Assembly (NCBI GenBank): GCA_024195585.1
Contig: SWBL01000017.1
Coordinates: 209,125 to 273,124, forward strand
DNA from: Aureobasidium sp. EXF-3400
Lineage: Eukaryota > Ascomycota > Dothideomycetes > Dothideales > Saccotheciaceae
DNA: 64,000 nucleotides
Direction of reading: 5' to 3'
A program made the translations under genes and the position numbers. This document shows positions 35,111 through 47,307 of this stretch, one piece after another. The notes under the pieces were generated by a model that worked only from the letters and a program-made list of their open reading frames with translations, did not search any database and was not told where the DNA came from. Numbering within the stretch: the stretch's first letter is position 1; every line of letters begins with the position of its first letter.

Positions 35111-36657
35111 GTTGTGTCAACCGGTAGTATGCGCGATGCAGGGTCCAGGCTGCCAGTGTCGTATGGGCAGACTCAGTGTGTCGCGCACCGCTCAGAGGGA
35201 GACCGTATGCATATATCGATACTGAAATATCGCTATGGTTGTCGACTATTACGCGTTCGGCTGTGTTGTACTGCGCGTGCGCAAATGCTGGCGTTGAGGC
35301 GGGTTGTCGAAAGCTCAACTTCGCGATTAGTGTATCAAACAAACACGTCCTCTTTTGCACGACATAGAGCACGCTGATGATGCTCTTTGATAACTTCAAG
35401 TCATTAAATGATGGAAAATGATGAAAAGGAGAGAAGTGAATTTGGGGTGAGCAGCAATTCCGATACTCAATTTCTTGGCAAACCCGAACATCCAAACGCT
35501 GAAGTTTAGATGTCGATTCGCGCTTTATCTCGAGCCACAACCGGATGGATATTCTACAGCAAAACTCATGCTACATGAATAAAATCATGGTTGCTACTGA
35601 CTGTGGGAACTGTAGAGAACCTCTTCTGCCCATTCCGCACCTCCCTAGACCTTCCCTGGCCTCATAATCGAGCAGACGACATCGTAGAGCATCCAGGAAC
35701 CATGTCCCCTGCTGTCCGTATTCATAGTTCCCGTCGATCAACCCCACAGATGCCATGTGTCGGGGAGTAGGTTAATCAGACCTCAAGTCCTCATGCAATC
35801 ACGTGACTTTCGAGACTTGTCAACTCGTTGCATGAGAAGTCGAGTCGCATTGTTGCAAGCTAGAACGGTGAGTATGCATGCTCCGGTAGTATTGAAGTTA
35901 TTTGGTCACTGTGATGTGGATTTGAGAGGTGAGTTTGGTCTCAAGTTGACCCTTCTCTTCATCTCTACTGACACGCCCCACACGGACTCTCCACGAAATC
36001 TCCTCTCACTGTGATTTTTGATCCAATATCATTTGCGAGCGTGAAATTGTTGATGCAAAAAGAAACTTGACTCCATTCAAATTGTCATCAATTCATCTGC
36101 TGATTCAAACGTGTGTGGTGAGCAGTGAGCATAAACCAGCAACTCAGAACAAACCGAGCCCGGAACTTATTAACATTCAGTGAGACTGTCATGTTTGCTA
36201 ATAGTGAACGAATCGACCAAGAATGAGAGAGGTGATGATGAACTTGATGTTCGAAGTTTGTTCAGAGCGTGAGAGTTTCAAAATCTGCAGGACACAAACC
36301 CGGCTTGAGTCGGCAAGCTTTGGGCGGGCACGGAATAACGTCTAGACTCTCCATCTGCATCGTCCTTTCTAGTCATCTTCCTCATGATCATGGTGTTTAT
36401 AAAGAAGTAGCAAACATCGTGATTGTCATCGCAAATTTGAGCGTTCATTGAAAATATCGTACATTTGCTGTATAGAACAACTGCCACTAGATTCAACCAT
36501 GATCCAGCCTATACGCCTCGAACGCTATGCAAATTGCACGCTTTTTTCCACCCATCTCGTCCAAAAGGAAATTTTACTGCGGACAAGAACCAAGAACATG
36601 GTCTATGATGACAAGAGATCTAATCTATCGACCATCTCGGCCTCGTATGAGGAATAT
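35111..36657. other. Intergenic, YTA7 promoter and AGC1 3' side
   Basis: 1.55 kb without a supported gene. Frames of up to about 160 codons at 35058-35540 overlap YTA7 coding sequence in another frame and look spurious. The right part is AT-richer. Confidence 0.5.
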
Positions 36658-38869
36658 TTAGCGGAAGCCAGGGATACCAGTGAACTTCTGGCCCTCAGGC
36701 AACTTGGGAGTACCGAAACCATTATCGAGGTCCAAGATGATCTTGAGAGCGTTTCTGCTCCTCAAGTAAGGAAGTGGTGCCTTTGCCTCTTGCAATCCAG
36801 TTGCAGGCTCGAGGCTACCACGAGGTCCGAGGTCGTGCTCCTCACCAGGAAGAGGAAGAAGGTTTTGCAGAAGCTCGTAACCAGCGAGAGTGAAACCGAA
36901 CTGAGGAGAAGAACGAAGGATACGGGCAGGTCCACCCTTGAAGAAGGCACGGAAGCCTTCTTCTTGCCAAATGGTCTTGGCGCAGTGGCGCAGCGATGTG
37001 TACTGGGTTTCTCCCTTACGGGCTTCTACTTGCAGACGAGTCTTGATAACGTCGCAAGGAGTGGTCAGGTAAGCTGCAGGCATACCGGCAATGGCACCTG
37101 CGGAGAGCAGTTGCAAGATACCTGGGTTTAAATGTTAGAATAGGTATAATACCGCGATGTGCATATCAACTTACCGAGCTTCTTGTTCTGGCTCTCACCA
37201 AAGTAATCCTTCTTGAGATGGTTGTATGTAGGGAAGTAAATGGCAGAGAAGGGGACATCACGCAACAAACATGCACTGGCACCCTTGTAGAGACCAACCA
37301 AACCAAGGTTACGCACAATCCACATGGCACTTCTCTTCTCGACAGCCTTTTGTGACTTGGCAACTTCACCCTGGATTTGCAGACGAATCTTGACAATCTC
37401 GAGAGGGTTGGTGAAGATGACCTGACAAGCACCAGCAGTACCACCAGCAACGATCTCCCAAGGAAGCTTGATCTCGCCAGTCGTAGGGTCTGAAGCCTTG
37501 CCTCTGACCAAGTCGTTGACAGTCAACTTGATGGCCTTCTCGGGAGCCACACCAACCAGCTGGGGCAAGACACCAGAGTACAAGCCTCTCACACCCTCGT
37601 TGCGGATGACCTTTGAGAAACAGTCGATCGAGTTCTTGTAGAGGAGCTGACCAACACGGGCCTTGCGCTGGTTCTGCATACGGGTCTTGACCAAATCAAT
37701 GGGGTAGACCATGAAAGCACCGAAGGCACCAGCAACAGAGCCAAGTGCGAAGTGATGTGCGGATACGAGAACACCGTGGAGGAATGAACTTGACTTGGAG
37801 ACAGCGGCAGCAGCAATGTCGGCAGCAGCACCAGTAGCGGCGCCGTAGACTGTGTGGTGAGAGGCCCAGGAAGCATCGAGAACGCGTGCGAAGTCGGAGA
37901 CTCCAAGACGGCCAGAAGGTTGGTCCAGACTGGCGAAATGGAAGAGGATGTCGGCTTCCATGGGGGTGAACAAGGAGAAGCGAGTGATGCGAGCGGCCTC
38001 GTTCAGGAAGTCGGTACGGGTGATCTTGCCGTCGTCGGTCTTTCCAACAGCGTTGCGGATGACCAGCTCGACAAGGTCCATGTCGCGGATAATGTTCTGG
38101 AAAGCGCGAACATTGGCGTACGAGATGTGGCTACCAGGTGAGATGTTGCAGAGGGTCTGGAGGTTGGAGAGAAGGTGGTCGGACAGCTTGTGCGAGGCGG
38201 TCTCGCGAATGATGCGCTCGAATTCCTCAGGGTCAATGTAGCCGTCGCCATCCTTGTCGAAGTAGTGGAAGGCTTGTCTAATTCTTTCTCCTTGCAGACC
38301 ACGCAGCATCTGAGCGAACTGCGGGTAGGTCATGCTATGCCTATTCTTGCGGTCGCCAACATACAGAGAGGCCCATGTTGAGTTCCAGTCGAAGGGAACG
38401 TTGTCGGGAGAGCGGTTACGAGCATAGGCTTCCTTGAACGAGTTGAAGTCAACGACACCAGTGTTGGGGTCGCAGAAGAGACGGAAAGCAATCTCGTACT
38501 CGGCATCGGGCTTTGCTAGGAGGTTGTTGAAAGTAGCCCAGTCGGAGAGGGTTACGCGACCAGTCTTGCGGCGGTCGGCGATCGAGAAGAGGACGGCATA
38601 CTGTGTACGCTTGATCTTGTGCTGTTCAAGGTCAGCATTGGCGAGACGACAGAGGCTAGAAGCAGAAAGATGCGCACGTAGTCTTCAGACTCGGGAGCAA
38701 TGGCATTGACAAAGTCCTCCTCGGTCATGTAGTGGTCTCCGGACTCGGGATCGGTTTTGGCATGCTGCATGAACTCAGCACGCGTCTGGGACGAGAGCTG
38801 AGCTTCATCCTCGACACCGAGCAGGGTCTCCTTGACCGACTCCTTGATGGTCGCGGCGGTGGAAGCCAT
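36658..38869 (-). CDS. AGC1: Mitochondrial Ca2+-regulated aspartate/glutamate carrier (Aralar/citrin type)
   Basis: Spliced model: exons 38869-38678, 38621-37175 and 37121-36658; 700 residues, close to human aralar (678). The N-terminal half has EF-hands, including one canonical loop [12 protein letters not shown], and weaker ones. The C-terminal half is a mitochondrial carrier with three repeats marked by [16 protein letters not shown] and PCDVIKTR. The carrier exchanges aspartate for glutamate plus a proton across the inner membrane and feeds the malate-aspartate shuttle. Yeast Agc1 lacks functional EF-hands, so this fungus keeps the animal-like regulated form. The first intron starts with GTGCGC, a weak donor. 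The C terminus runs about 70 residues past the last helix. Confidence 0.95.
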
Positions 38870-39678
38870 GGCTGTGAGATGTGATGTAACAACACACTTG
38901 GATATTCAGACGAACGATGACAGCTGGAGCGCGGACAGCGAATTCGGCGTCACTCCAAGAAGGATTTCCGGGGGGACGCACGGTCAAGTCAGCGATCCTG
39001 GTATACGATGACGGTATCGGGTAGAAAAATGAGGCGGATAGATTGAGAGCCTAAACGCAATCAAGCGAGAGACAGGACAGTTATGTATGTAGTGACAAGA
39101 TCTAAATGACGAACGAACAGGGTGAGGACTTGTTGAAGCTCGAGTTTTTTCCCCAAACCCAAACCAAGAATCAGTCGGGCCGGGGTACGGCGACTCATGG
39201 GATGTAACTTCAGCCGAATATGAGGTGCGGCATATGCGGGCCTACGTTATGCTTTTCCGGGGGTGCCGACCATGGCGATTGCCCGCGCTGGGAGGTTGTA
39301 GAGTGAGAGGGGCTCCATAGCCATAAGCAAGCTCACACAATAGCCGTGATGTGAGCTACGAAGATGCACGATGCATACAGCAAACAGAGCACTTAATACT
39401 GGAGAACATCATGATTTCGACTGTCTTCGAAGACTTTCGTGCTCTGTGGGTACTTCGCACCTCGATAGCTCATAGGTCGTTCGCTATTGCTAAGAGATGT
39501 TGTGACAATTGAATGAGAACGAGCTCTACAGTATTCTCGAAGAGTCCTACTATCTGGCAGGAGCCAAGGCGGTGAACTGCCCGGGCTCGACCAACGCCAA
39601 CGCCGGCAGAATCAATGCATCCGTCATTCACAAGCAGCCACAGCCAAACACACTGAACAGCCATCTCACCACACAACC
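38870..39678. promoter_or_regulatory. Divergent promoter region between AGC1 and CSN1
   Basis: 809 bp between two divergent start codons; no gene seen. It contains several CA/CCACAAC words near the CSN1 start and a GA-rich block near 39060-39130. Nothing specific can be called. Confidence 0.45.
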
Positions 39679-41132
39679 ATGGCGCAAGCAGTAGACCAAA
39701 GTCCCTACTTCAGCGAACGAAGAGCAAATGGCGGCCTCATCGTCTCCGACGCCCCAAAGTTCGACCTGGAGAGCTACGCCGCCAACTATGATCGTATGTC
39801 CTGATGTCGCTACATCACCGCTCTTGCCTCAGCTCACACAAGACATCAGAATACGCACGCATAAACCGCTTGAGCAACATTGCCCATCTTTGTCCCCCGC
39901 TAGCTCTAGACGCCCTCCACCTGGCCATTCCCGCCTCCAAGAACGCAAAGGACACCCAACAGTACCTCGACCTCACAAAACTGCTTCATCAGATCAGCCC
40001 GGACGATGCCCTAGCTGAAGTCGACACCGCATGGGTCGAAAAAACCAACAAGCTGAACGAGCACGAGACGGAACGCCTGGACAATGAGCTGCGCGGCTAC
40101 AAGAACAATCTCATCAAGGAGAGCATCAGAATGGGCCAGGAAGATCTGGGCACTCACTTCCTCAACATGAACAGGCTGGAGCTGGCAACAAAGGCTTACC
40201 ACAAGATGCGCGAATTCTGCACCACTCCCAAGCATATCGCTGAGATGACGCTGAAGCTGGCATACATCAACATCGTCACTCCCAACTGGATCTCGGCCGT
40301 CTCGACCGCTCAAAAGGCTCGCTCACTAACGCTTCGTCCTGAGGATAAGCCTCGTTTCGACTCCGTCTCCCAAGCATGCACCGGCTTGGGCTACCTGGGA
40401 TCTGGCAACTACGGACCCGCTGCCTACGCCTTCCTCGCAGTCGACCCCTCATACGCCACCGTTGGCCCCGTCGCAAACATCGACTTCTCCCATGCCGTTA
40501 TGACCGCCAACGACATAGCAGTATACGGAGGTCTCTGTGCACTAGCCTCCATGGATCGCCAACAGCTTCAAGACTCCGTCCTCGAAAATGCAAACTTCCG
40601 CAATTTCCTCGAACTCGAACCGCACATCCGCCGCGCAATCTCTTTCTTCTGCGGCGCAAAGTACAGCCAGTGTCTCGCCATTCTCGAAGCATACCGTACA
40701 GACTACCTCCTCGACATCTTCCTCGGCCCTCACGTCAACATGCTGTACCACCTCATCCGCAGCAAGAGCATCGTTCAATACTTTGTACCCTTCTCGCAAG
40801 TCACCTTGTCAGCTTTGACCGAAGCATTCCCTAAGCAAGGAGGTACATCTCAAATGATGGAGGCAGAGCTAGTCGACATGATTCAGCGCGGCATCCTCAA
40901 CGCCAGAATCGACACAGTTGACCAACTGCTGATTGCACCACCCAAGGACTCTCGCGCAGATGCCCATCGTGGTGTGATAGAGACTGCCGATGAGATCGAA
41001 CATCTCTTGCGTCTGAAGCTGCACAAGATCAACATGGTCCAAGCTGGTCTGGAGATCCAAGCTCCCAAGACCTCAAAGGGACCTAAGAACCCTGTGCCTT
41101 CTTCATGGGGTCCTGGTCAGACACTTGGCTAG
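39679..41132 (+). CDS. csn1: COP9 signalosome subunit 1
   Basis: Spliced model: exon 39679-39793, intron 39794-39849 (56 bp, GTATGT...TCAG), exon 39850-41132; 465 residues. After a short N terminus (DAPKFDLESYAANYD) comes an Rpn7/CSN1-type helical repeat region (LDNELRGYKNNLIKESIRMG, LGTHFLNMNRLELATKAYHKMREFC) and then a PCI domain (TLSALTEAFPKQGG, AELVDMIQRGILNARID). The tail ends Lys/Pro-rich. CSN1 is a core subunit of the COP9 signalosome, which removes Nedd8 from cullins; in Aspergillus (CsnA) it links to light and sexual development. The first exon is needed for the N terminus, as no ATG in the second exon fits the family. Confidence 0.92.
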
Positions 41133-41620
41133 ATGCGAAGGATTATAGACCAAGGCATCATGGATCTGACGCATCTTTTCAACACGACGGTACGACAACT
41201 TTTTAGCAAGGGATAGAGCGTGGGGTTTGCTCTTATACACATGGCAATGCATAGCTCAAGGCGTTAGTAAGGCAAGAAGAGTGGATGAAGGGGAAGAAGG
41301 ACCATAGAGTGCCTTCATCGTCCCGTTTCTGTACATCACTGAATTATTACATCAATGATACAATCAATATTTCTGAGCAACGAAAGTGTGTTTCTGTATA
41401 ACATATGTAAAGTACCCTGACCAACCTCCTCCCAGCAACAGAAAAGAGTGCTTAAACCAGAAAAAAAAAACGCCGTCCTATGATCCGTGAGAAAATCAGC
41501 ACACCCAGTGGTATCTTGTGCCATCAGAAAAAAAAAGGCGCCAGCCATCCAGTAGTATCAATAACCAAAAAGAAAGAAAGGAAAAGAAAGAAGACGGCAT
41601 GTCCAAGTCAAAGAAGAAGA
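41133..41620. other. Convergent 3' region, CSN1 and the CTL gene
   Basis: 488 bp between two convergent genes. It includes an A-run at 41461-41470 and another at 41526-41536, likely untranslated or polyadenylation context. No coding signal. Confidence 0.5.
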
Positions 41621-43759
41621 CTAATAATCTCCTTCTCCGAAGAGCTCGCCTGCCTCGCGGCAATATCTCGCTTCGCCTGCTCCGCTTCTGCCTCCAGTTT
41701 CACTGGCCCAGCAGACGACGCTTGCATCTACCACACCACCAATGACGCCCTCGATAGCTCCTAGCACTGCCCAACCAATCGTAGCCGCTATCAGACCAAC
41801 GACGTAGGCGTAAAGACTGCCCTTGAAACCACCACCTGCCAACTGCACGTTACGTGCCGTAGACACCCATCCACCAAATCCAAGACCGAATGACATGATG
41901 AAGCGAGTTGCATGTAGAAGCAGCTTGGCTAGGCGATACGGCATCATGGTACCGCCAGAACCTGGGTGTGCGGCAAAGACGGAAGGGTTCAAGGTGGTTG
42001 TAGGCGAGGTGTTGGAGACAAAGTGTAGCTGAGATAAGCCTCTGGCACTGATACTGAGAGATTGAGAGTGAATTGCAGCATATGTGAGAGTCAGAGGGTT
42101 AGTGAGGGCAGCGAGCGAAGTCGGAACCATGGAGAATGCGCAGAGGGTAACGAGGCTAGCAATGCGTCGAGGAAGGATGATAAGAGGCAGGCGAATAAGC
42201 AGTGACAAGAAAGTCGAAAGGCAGATCGTGCCGAGCATTGGACCAGTCGCATGCATAAACGAAGCCCGTACAACCGTGTTGGACGACGGCGCAGGGACAC
42301 TAAGACGATGGAAGTACCATTGCGAGACGGTGGCGGCAGTTGTAGCCCTCTGTATACCAGCGATGATGCCCAGAGTCCAGAGATAGACCATGACGAAGAA
42401 GAAGCCCAGCCACCACGTATTGAGATCGATGATGAAGGTCTGAAGCTTCGACATGTGCCCGCCCAGAAAGAGTCGTGTGAACATGCCCATCCAAATCCAT
42501 GTGAAGCAAACGACGACGCCTAGTGTACCGAATCCTAGCAAAGTCAGGCTTGGGGAAGCTGTGACGATGCGACACGCAAACTCGAGAATGCCGATTGCCT
42601 TGCCTAGTGAGCGACGACCCTTGTAGACCGAGTAGACCCATACGCAAGCAATCACGGCTGGGACAAAAGAGAACCAGCGCATAACCTTGTCTTGTACACT
42701 ATTTCCATGCCAAGCGCCTTTGTAGCTCGAGATAAAGGGGTATAGCGAGAAGGAGAATAGAATGACCGGGACCGAGACAAGCATCAGGAAGACAAGAACG
42801 CGGACGTACTCGCGGAGAAGAGCCAGCCAGAGCATAGCGACCATGACAGTAATGACTGTATCCCAGAGCAGAAGGTTGATGGAAGACGTTAGGGCAGAGT
42901 AGATGGTATCGCCCAAAGGCTTCTTGGAGTTTGGCGACGAAGTATGGAACCAGACCAGTACAAATGTCGCAAACATGCCAAAGACACAGATCTTGTATAA
43001 TTGGGACCAAAACATGTCATGACGTGGTGGCTCTGGTGCTGGGAGGATGACTGTCGGTGGGACACTATCGGCGTCTGGACTAGGCGGCCTCGGATGAGCA
43101 TAGGCTGATTCAGGATCTGTCTCCTGCGGAAGAAAAGTAGACTGTGGAGGAGGTACCGAAGGCTGGAATGTTTGGAAAGCTGGTGGACGGGCGTCGAGTT
43201 CTCTGTCGATGCTATCGAAGTCCGAGTAAGCATCGTCGTTGTCGGTAGAGCCAAGTTCAACATCGACCATGGCCGACTTGTGTCTCGAGGCTGATAGACT
43301 AGCTCGTGAAGCAATGATTGAAGAGTCGAGGTTGTGATCTTCAATCTCAGACGATTCGGTGAGATGGCTGGGGATGAAGTTGCGGCGAGATTTCTGGAGA
43401 GCTAGATAATCTGCCATGTCACGCTCGTGTTGTGTCTCATCGTCCTCTTGCTCGAAGCCCTGAAATAGCGGGACATCCTCCTGTCGCGGCCGAGATGCGA
43501 ATGGAAAGCGGGATAGATATGATACGGAACCCGAAGGCTGATACGGTGTGGGCATCGAGGTGCGTTGAACGTAACGAGAAGTCGAAGCAGGTTGACGCCG
43601 GCGATCCAGAGGGTTGCGAGAGCGGGCGTCTGGGTCATTCTGAGTGAAGGAGAGGCGACTTTGAGATTGCGCGAGGAACTTTGAGGCATCTGATGTTTGT
43701 CAGTCACGAGGCCCAGGTTGAGCACCTGTGGCATGGACGGGCTTACATTCAGAGAACAT
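41621..43759 (-). CDS. Choline-transporter-like (CTL/SLC44, Pns1-type) membrane protein
   Basis: Spliced model: a tiny 13-bp first exon 43759-43747 (MFSE plus one base), intron 43746-43690 (57 bp), and exon 43689-41621; 693 residues. The N terminus then reads MFSEYASKFLAQSQSRLSF, which fits the family better than the internal Met at 43555. The first ~190 residues are acidic and Ser/Pro-rich; about ten membrane helices follow, with the CTL-like stretches WLALLREYVRVLVFLMLV and LYAYVVGLIAATIGWAVLGAIEG near the end. Yeast Pns1 is a plasma-membrane protein; despite the family name, choline transport by fungal members is unproven. The tail is short and soluble. Confidence 0.9.
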
Positions 43760-44501
43760 GACAGGCAGTGGCAGCAGCAGCGCCTAGCCAAGACTGCCCG
43801 TTAAGTGATGATATGCTAAGTAGCGAGCCGCGTCGGATGGCTAGGAGCGTAGGTAGGCAAGAGATGGATAGGGAGTCGGTCGGGGCGATCTTGGCCAGCC
43901 TTGACGATGACTCGGACGATAAGGGCACGAGGACACGACCGACCTGAGGGGTGATAGACAAGTTGGAGCCCACAGAGGTTGTGTAGCTCCGGTGTATAGG
44001 GAGATGTAGGTGTTGCAGTGTTGCAAAGGTACAGGCAGCAACGGGATTATTCGAAATGTCCACTAAGGTCGTAAATGACGTTTCGGGACTTCGGTCAGTT
44101 GGCTTCAGTTGCGTTGTAGCTTGTGACAGAGGCATCAACACGTGCTCACTCGCCACGTCTCCAAAGACCAGGCAGTTCAGAAGACGACACTCAGAAGGTG
44201 CTTGTCCGAAATGTAGAATGGATCTCTGTGATGTCCAAGGACATTTACAGGCTAAGGGCATGAATCGGGAGTCGTTCACAGTCGGTCTGAAACAGCCGCA
44301 TTCGGGTTGCTTGACATGTGGACCGTGCAGAGTGGTGGCCGGCCGGTTTTATCTCCGAGCTCGATAACGCGGAGGTCGGAGCTCTCAGAGGGCTGAGGGT
44401 TGAGAGTGGCTTGACAATTAAGGACAGATATTTCCACCTTTCTCCTGAGCGACACTTCTTGTTGTTCTGAAGAGTCTCGGAATCAAAGAGTCGCGCCAGT
44501 C
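43760..44501. promoter_or_regulatory. Divergent promoter region, CTL gene and CLPTM1
   Basis: 742 bp between divergent starts. No gene seen; the short frames on both strands lack family resemblance. It contains TGACAG/TTGTTGTTC words before the CLPTM1 ATG at 44502. Nothing specific can be called. Confidence 0.45.
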
Positions 44502-46471
44502 ATGTCTGCAGCACAGCAGCAGCCCGCTCAGGGCACCAACTGGATGGTCAGAAGAAACATTGCTATACTCCAAGCGCGTCAGCTAACATGCTGCAGTCAA
44601 CCGCCAAATCGGTTGCCCAGACGGTTGGTATTTTCATGTTTGTCAACTTTGCGATCAAGCAAGTCACCGGAGGCATTCAGCAACAAAAGCAGGCCGACAA
44701 TGCTCCCGTCCCCACCGTCGCCCCTGGTACCGGACAGCAGCCTTCTGCCTCGTCCTTCAGCGCCGTCCCCAACATGATCATGCCTCTATGGCAACAGAAC
44801 ACCTCCATGGACATCAACATGTATGTCTCGCCTTCCTTCGCCATGCCTGCCCTCAGCCAGATGCCCGCCGAGTCTCTGGTCCTTCAGGAGCGCAACTTCC
44901 ACTACGGAGACTGGTCAGACAAGCGTCAAGTCCAAACCACAATCGCCATCCCTCGATCAGTACAAGAGAACGGAACCCTCTGGGCACACATCTACATCTC
45001 TCAGTCGGGAAGCGTTATGGATCCTACTCTGCCTGGCTACGATTCCTTCAAGGCCTACCGCGTTACCCGTCCCTTGACAAGCTACCTGGGAAAGAAGAAG
45101 ATTCGCAAGACTCGCAACCTACTTGATGCTTCTGAGACTGAAGGCGAAGTCGACGACGAACCTTCGGGTCCCATCATCTCCAACTATTACCACCCCAACA
45201 TCACCCTGTCCATCATTCCCAACGTCGGAACTCCTGTTTATGCCCAGATGCACCCAGCAATGCGCCAGTTCGTCTCTCTGGAAACAACTGGCGCCCGCGA
45301 TGACTCTGGCCAAAACGCCTGGTACTACCCCGTCCTCTATCTGAACACCTTCTGGCAGCTTCGTTCTCAGATGACTGAGCTCAACTCGACCGTCAAGGAG
45401 ATGCCTCTCAACCTCGACTTGCAGACCGACCCCCACTGGAAGTTCAGTATCCTGGCAAGCATGGACGAGGGTATGAAGGAGAATGCCAGAAAGGCTGCTC
45501 GCGGAGAGACTACCACCGGAGGCGGTGACGGTAGTGAGCTTGAGATGATCAAGGAGGTCCTTCTCGACACAAACATGTACCTTCTTGGTATCACTGGTTT
45601 CGTCAGTATCTTGCACATGATCTTCGAGATGCTGGCCTTCAAGAACGACGTCAGCCATTGGCGCAAGAAGAAGGACAACATCGGAACTTCGGTCCGCACC
45701 ATCCTTGCCAATGTCTTCATGCAGAGTGTCATTTTCCTGTACTTGATGGACAACAACGAGAACACCTCCTGGATGATCTTGTTTGGTCAAGGTATGGGTA
45801 TCGCCATCGAGGCCTGGAAGGTCACAAAGGCCGTCGATGTACGTGTTCGTGCTGCTCCTGAAGGCTCTCTGATCCCCTACCGTGTTGTCTTCGAGGACAA
45901 GCACAAGCTTTCCGACGTCGAGAAGAAGACTCAAGAGTACGATGAGATCGCTTTCCGCTACTTGTACATGGTCGCTGTCCCGCTTCTACTCGCTTACGCT
46001 GGATACTCGCTCGTCTACGAGACCCACAAGAGCTGGTACAGCTTCATCATTGCCACTCTGGTTGGTTCCGTCTACGCATACGGCTTCCTCATGATGGTTC
46101 CCAGCTTGTACATCAACTACCGTCTCAAGAGTGTTGCGCACATGCCCGCAAAGGCAATGACCTACAAGTTCCTGAACACTTTCATTGATGACTTGTTCGC
46201 ATTCACCATCAAGATGCCTACACTTCATCGTCTGGCTACCCTGCGCGACGATGTCATCTTCTTCGTATACCTCTACCAGGCCTGGGCTTACAAGGTTGAT
46301 CACACTCGTGTCAACGAGTTCGGTCAGGGCGGTGACGATGAAGAAGTTGAGGAGAAGAAGGCTGCCCAGCCCTTGAAGTCTGCACCTGAAGAGGATGTGA
46401 CTCCTGTCAAGACTGAGGCTTCGACCTCTGGCGCTCAGAGCAAGACTGGTGCTTCGAGAAAGAGAAAGTAA
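44502..46471 (+). CDS. CLPTM1 family membrane protein
   Basis: Spliced model: exon 44502-44546 (15 codons), intron 44547-44596 (50 bp, GTCAGA...GCTAAC...CTGCAG), exon 44597-46471; 639 residues. Family hallmarks: SVAQTVGIFMFVNFAIKQVTGG, MYVSPSFAMPALSQM, a long lumenal region with ISNYYHPNITLSIIPN, then helices MYLLGITGFVSILHMIFEMLAFKNDV, ILANVFMQSVIFLYLMD and LLAYAGYSLVYETHKSWYSF, and IDDLFAFTIKMPTLHRLATLRDDVIFFVYLYQ. Human CLPTM1 is an ER/Golgi protein that affects receptor trafficking, and CLPTM1L is a lipid scramblase for GPI precursors; a role in ER lipid or GPI metabolism is the best inference here. The C terminus is Glu/Lys-rich and ends in KRK. Confidence 0.92.
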
Positions 46472-46715
46472 ACCATCCGCCTTGTCGTGATATGTCTTAG
46501 ACATTGGATCGTTTGTACATTGTAATAGTTTCATATACCAATCCGAGCATCTGCATTCTGTACATAACTCTTTGAACCCTTATTTCAAAAACTCGTCATG
46601 GCAAGGAAGATCTTGGTGCTGGCAAGGCACCAGCCTGCGGGTCCATCGCTTCCTTCCCGGTCGCAATCCTCCTTCGTCTCTCAACCACACCCACCTGCAC
46701 AATTCATCAGAAAAA

Positions 46716-47079
46716 ATGTCTTCATCTTTTGAGCCTAACGACACAAAAGGTATCATGTCCATCGCTCGTTCTAAATCAAAATCAAATCGTTCTGATAAAC
46801 CCAGTCTCCAACGAACCCCGCCAAACCAACAACCAACAACCCAACAACGAAGTGGATATAATATGGCACAACATGCACGCCCCCAGCACCTTTTATACCT
46901 GGCGCAAAACCTCCAGCCGTTCAGTAGAGCAACTCCTCGTCGACTTTACAAAGTTGGTGGCAAAAGGTGATTTTACAGTCATTAGTTTGAGTGTTAGTAA
47001 GGTTTCTTTCGTTGCTGTTGTTGGGTGTGAGAAGAGTTGGGATGAGATTAAGGATGATCTTTTTGCGGCGACGAGATAG
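46716..47079 (+). CDS. Small two-exon gene of unknown function (102 residues)
   Basis: Model: exon 46716-46749 (MSSSFEPNDTK plus one base), intron 46750-46804 (55 bp, GTATCA...CCCAG), exon 46805-47079, ending in TAG. The second half is well ordered: VDIIWHNMHAPSTFYTWR, then VEQLLVDFTKLVAKGDFTVISLSVSKVSF, VAVVGCEKSWDEIKDDLFAATR, an alternating helix/strand pattern that does not look random. The start lies 245 bp downstream of CLPTM1 and the frame ends 228 bp before the convergent ANT1 stop. I do not recognise the family. Gene status rests on the plausible intron and the protein-like sequence. Confidence 0.45.
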
Positions 47080-47307
47080 CGTTGTCGTTGATGGTGTTTG
47101 TAGTTGGAAACAAAGGGTATGTACATTTTCGTGGCAAGTAACGTAGAATACTTTCAAGACTCCTTCCGCCATCTGTGCGGTCTCTCATCAATAATTCTCC
47201 CGGAATGGATATTGTCATACATTCATGCTGCTGCTGCCCGCCCTGCATGCCTATATCTAGATCATGTTTCTCATGAACATCTAGCTTTGCTCTTCGGGCA
47301 CCAGCCT

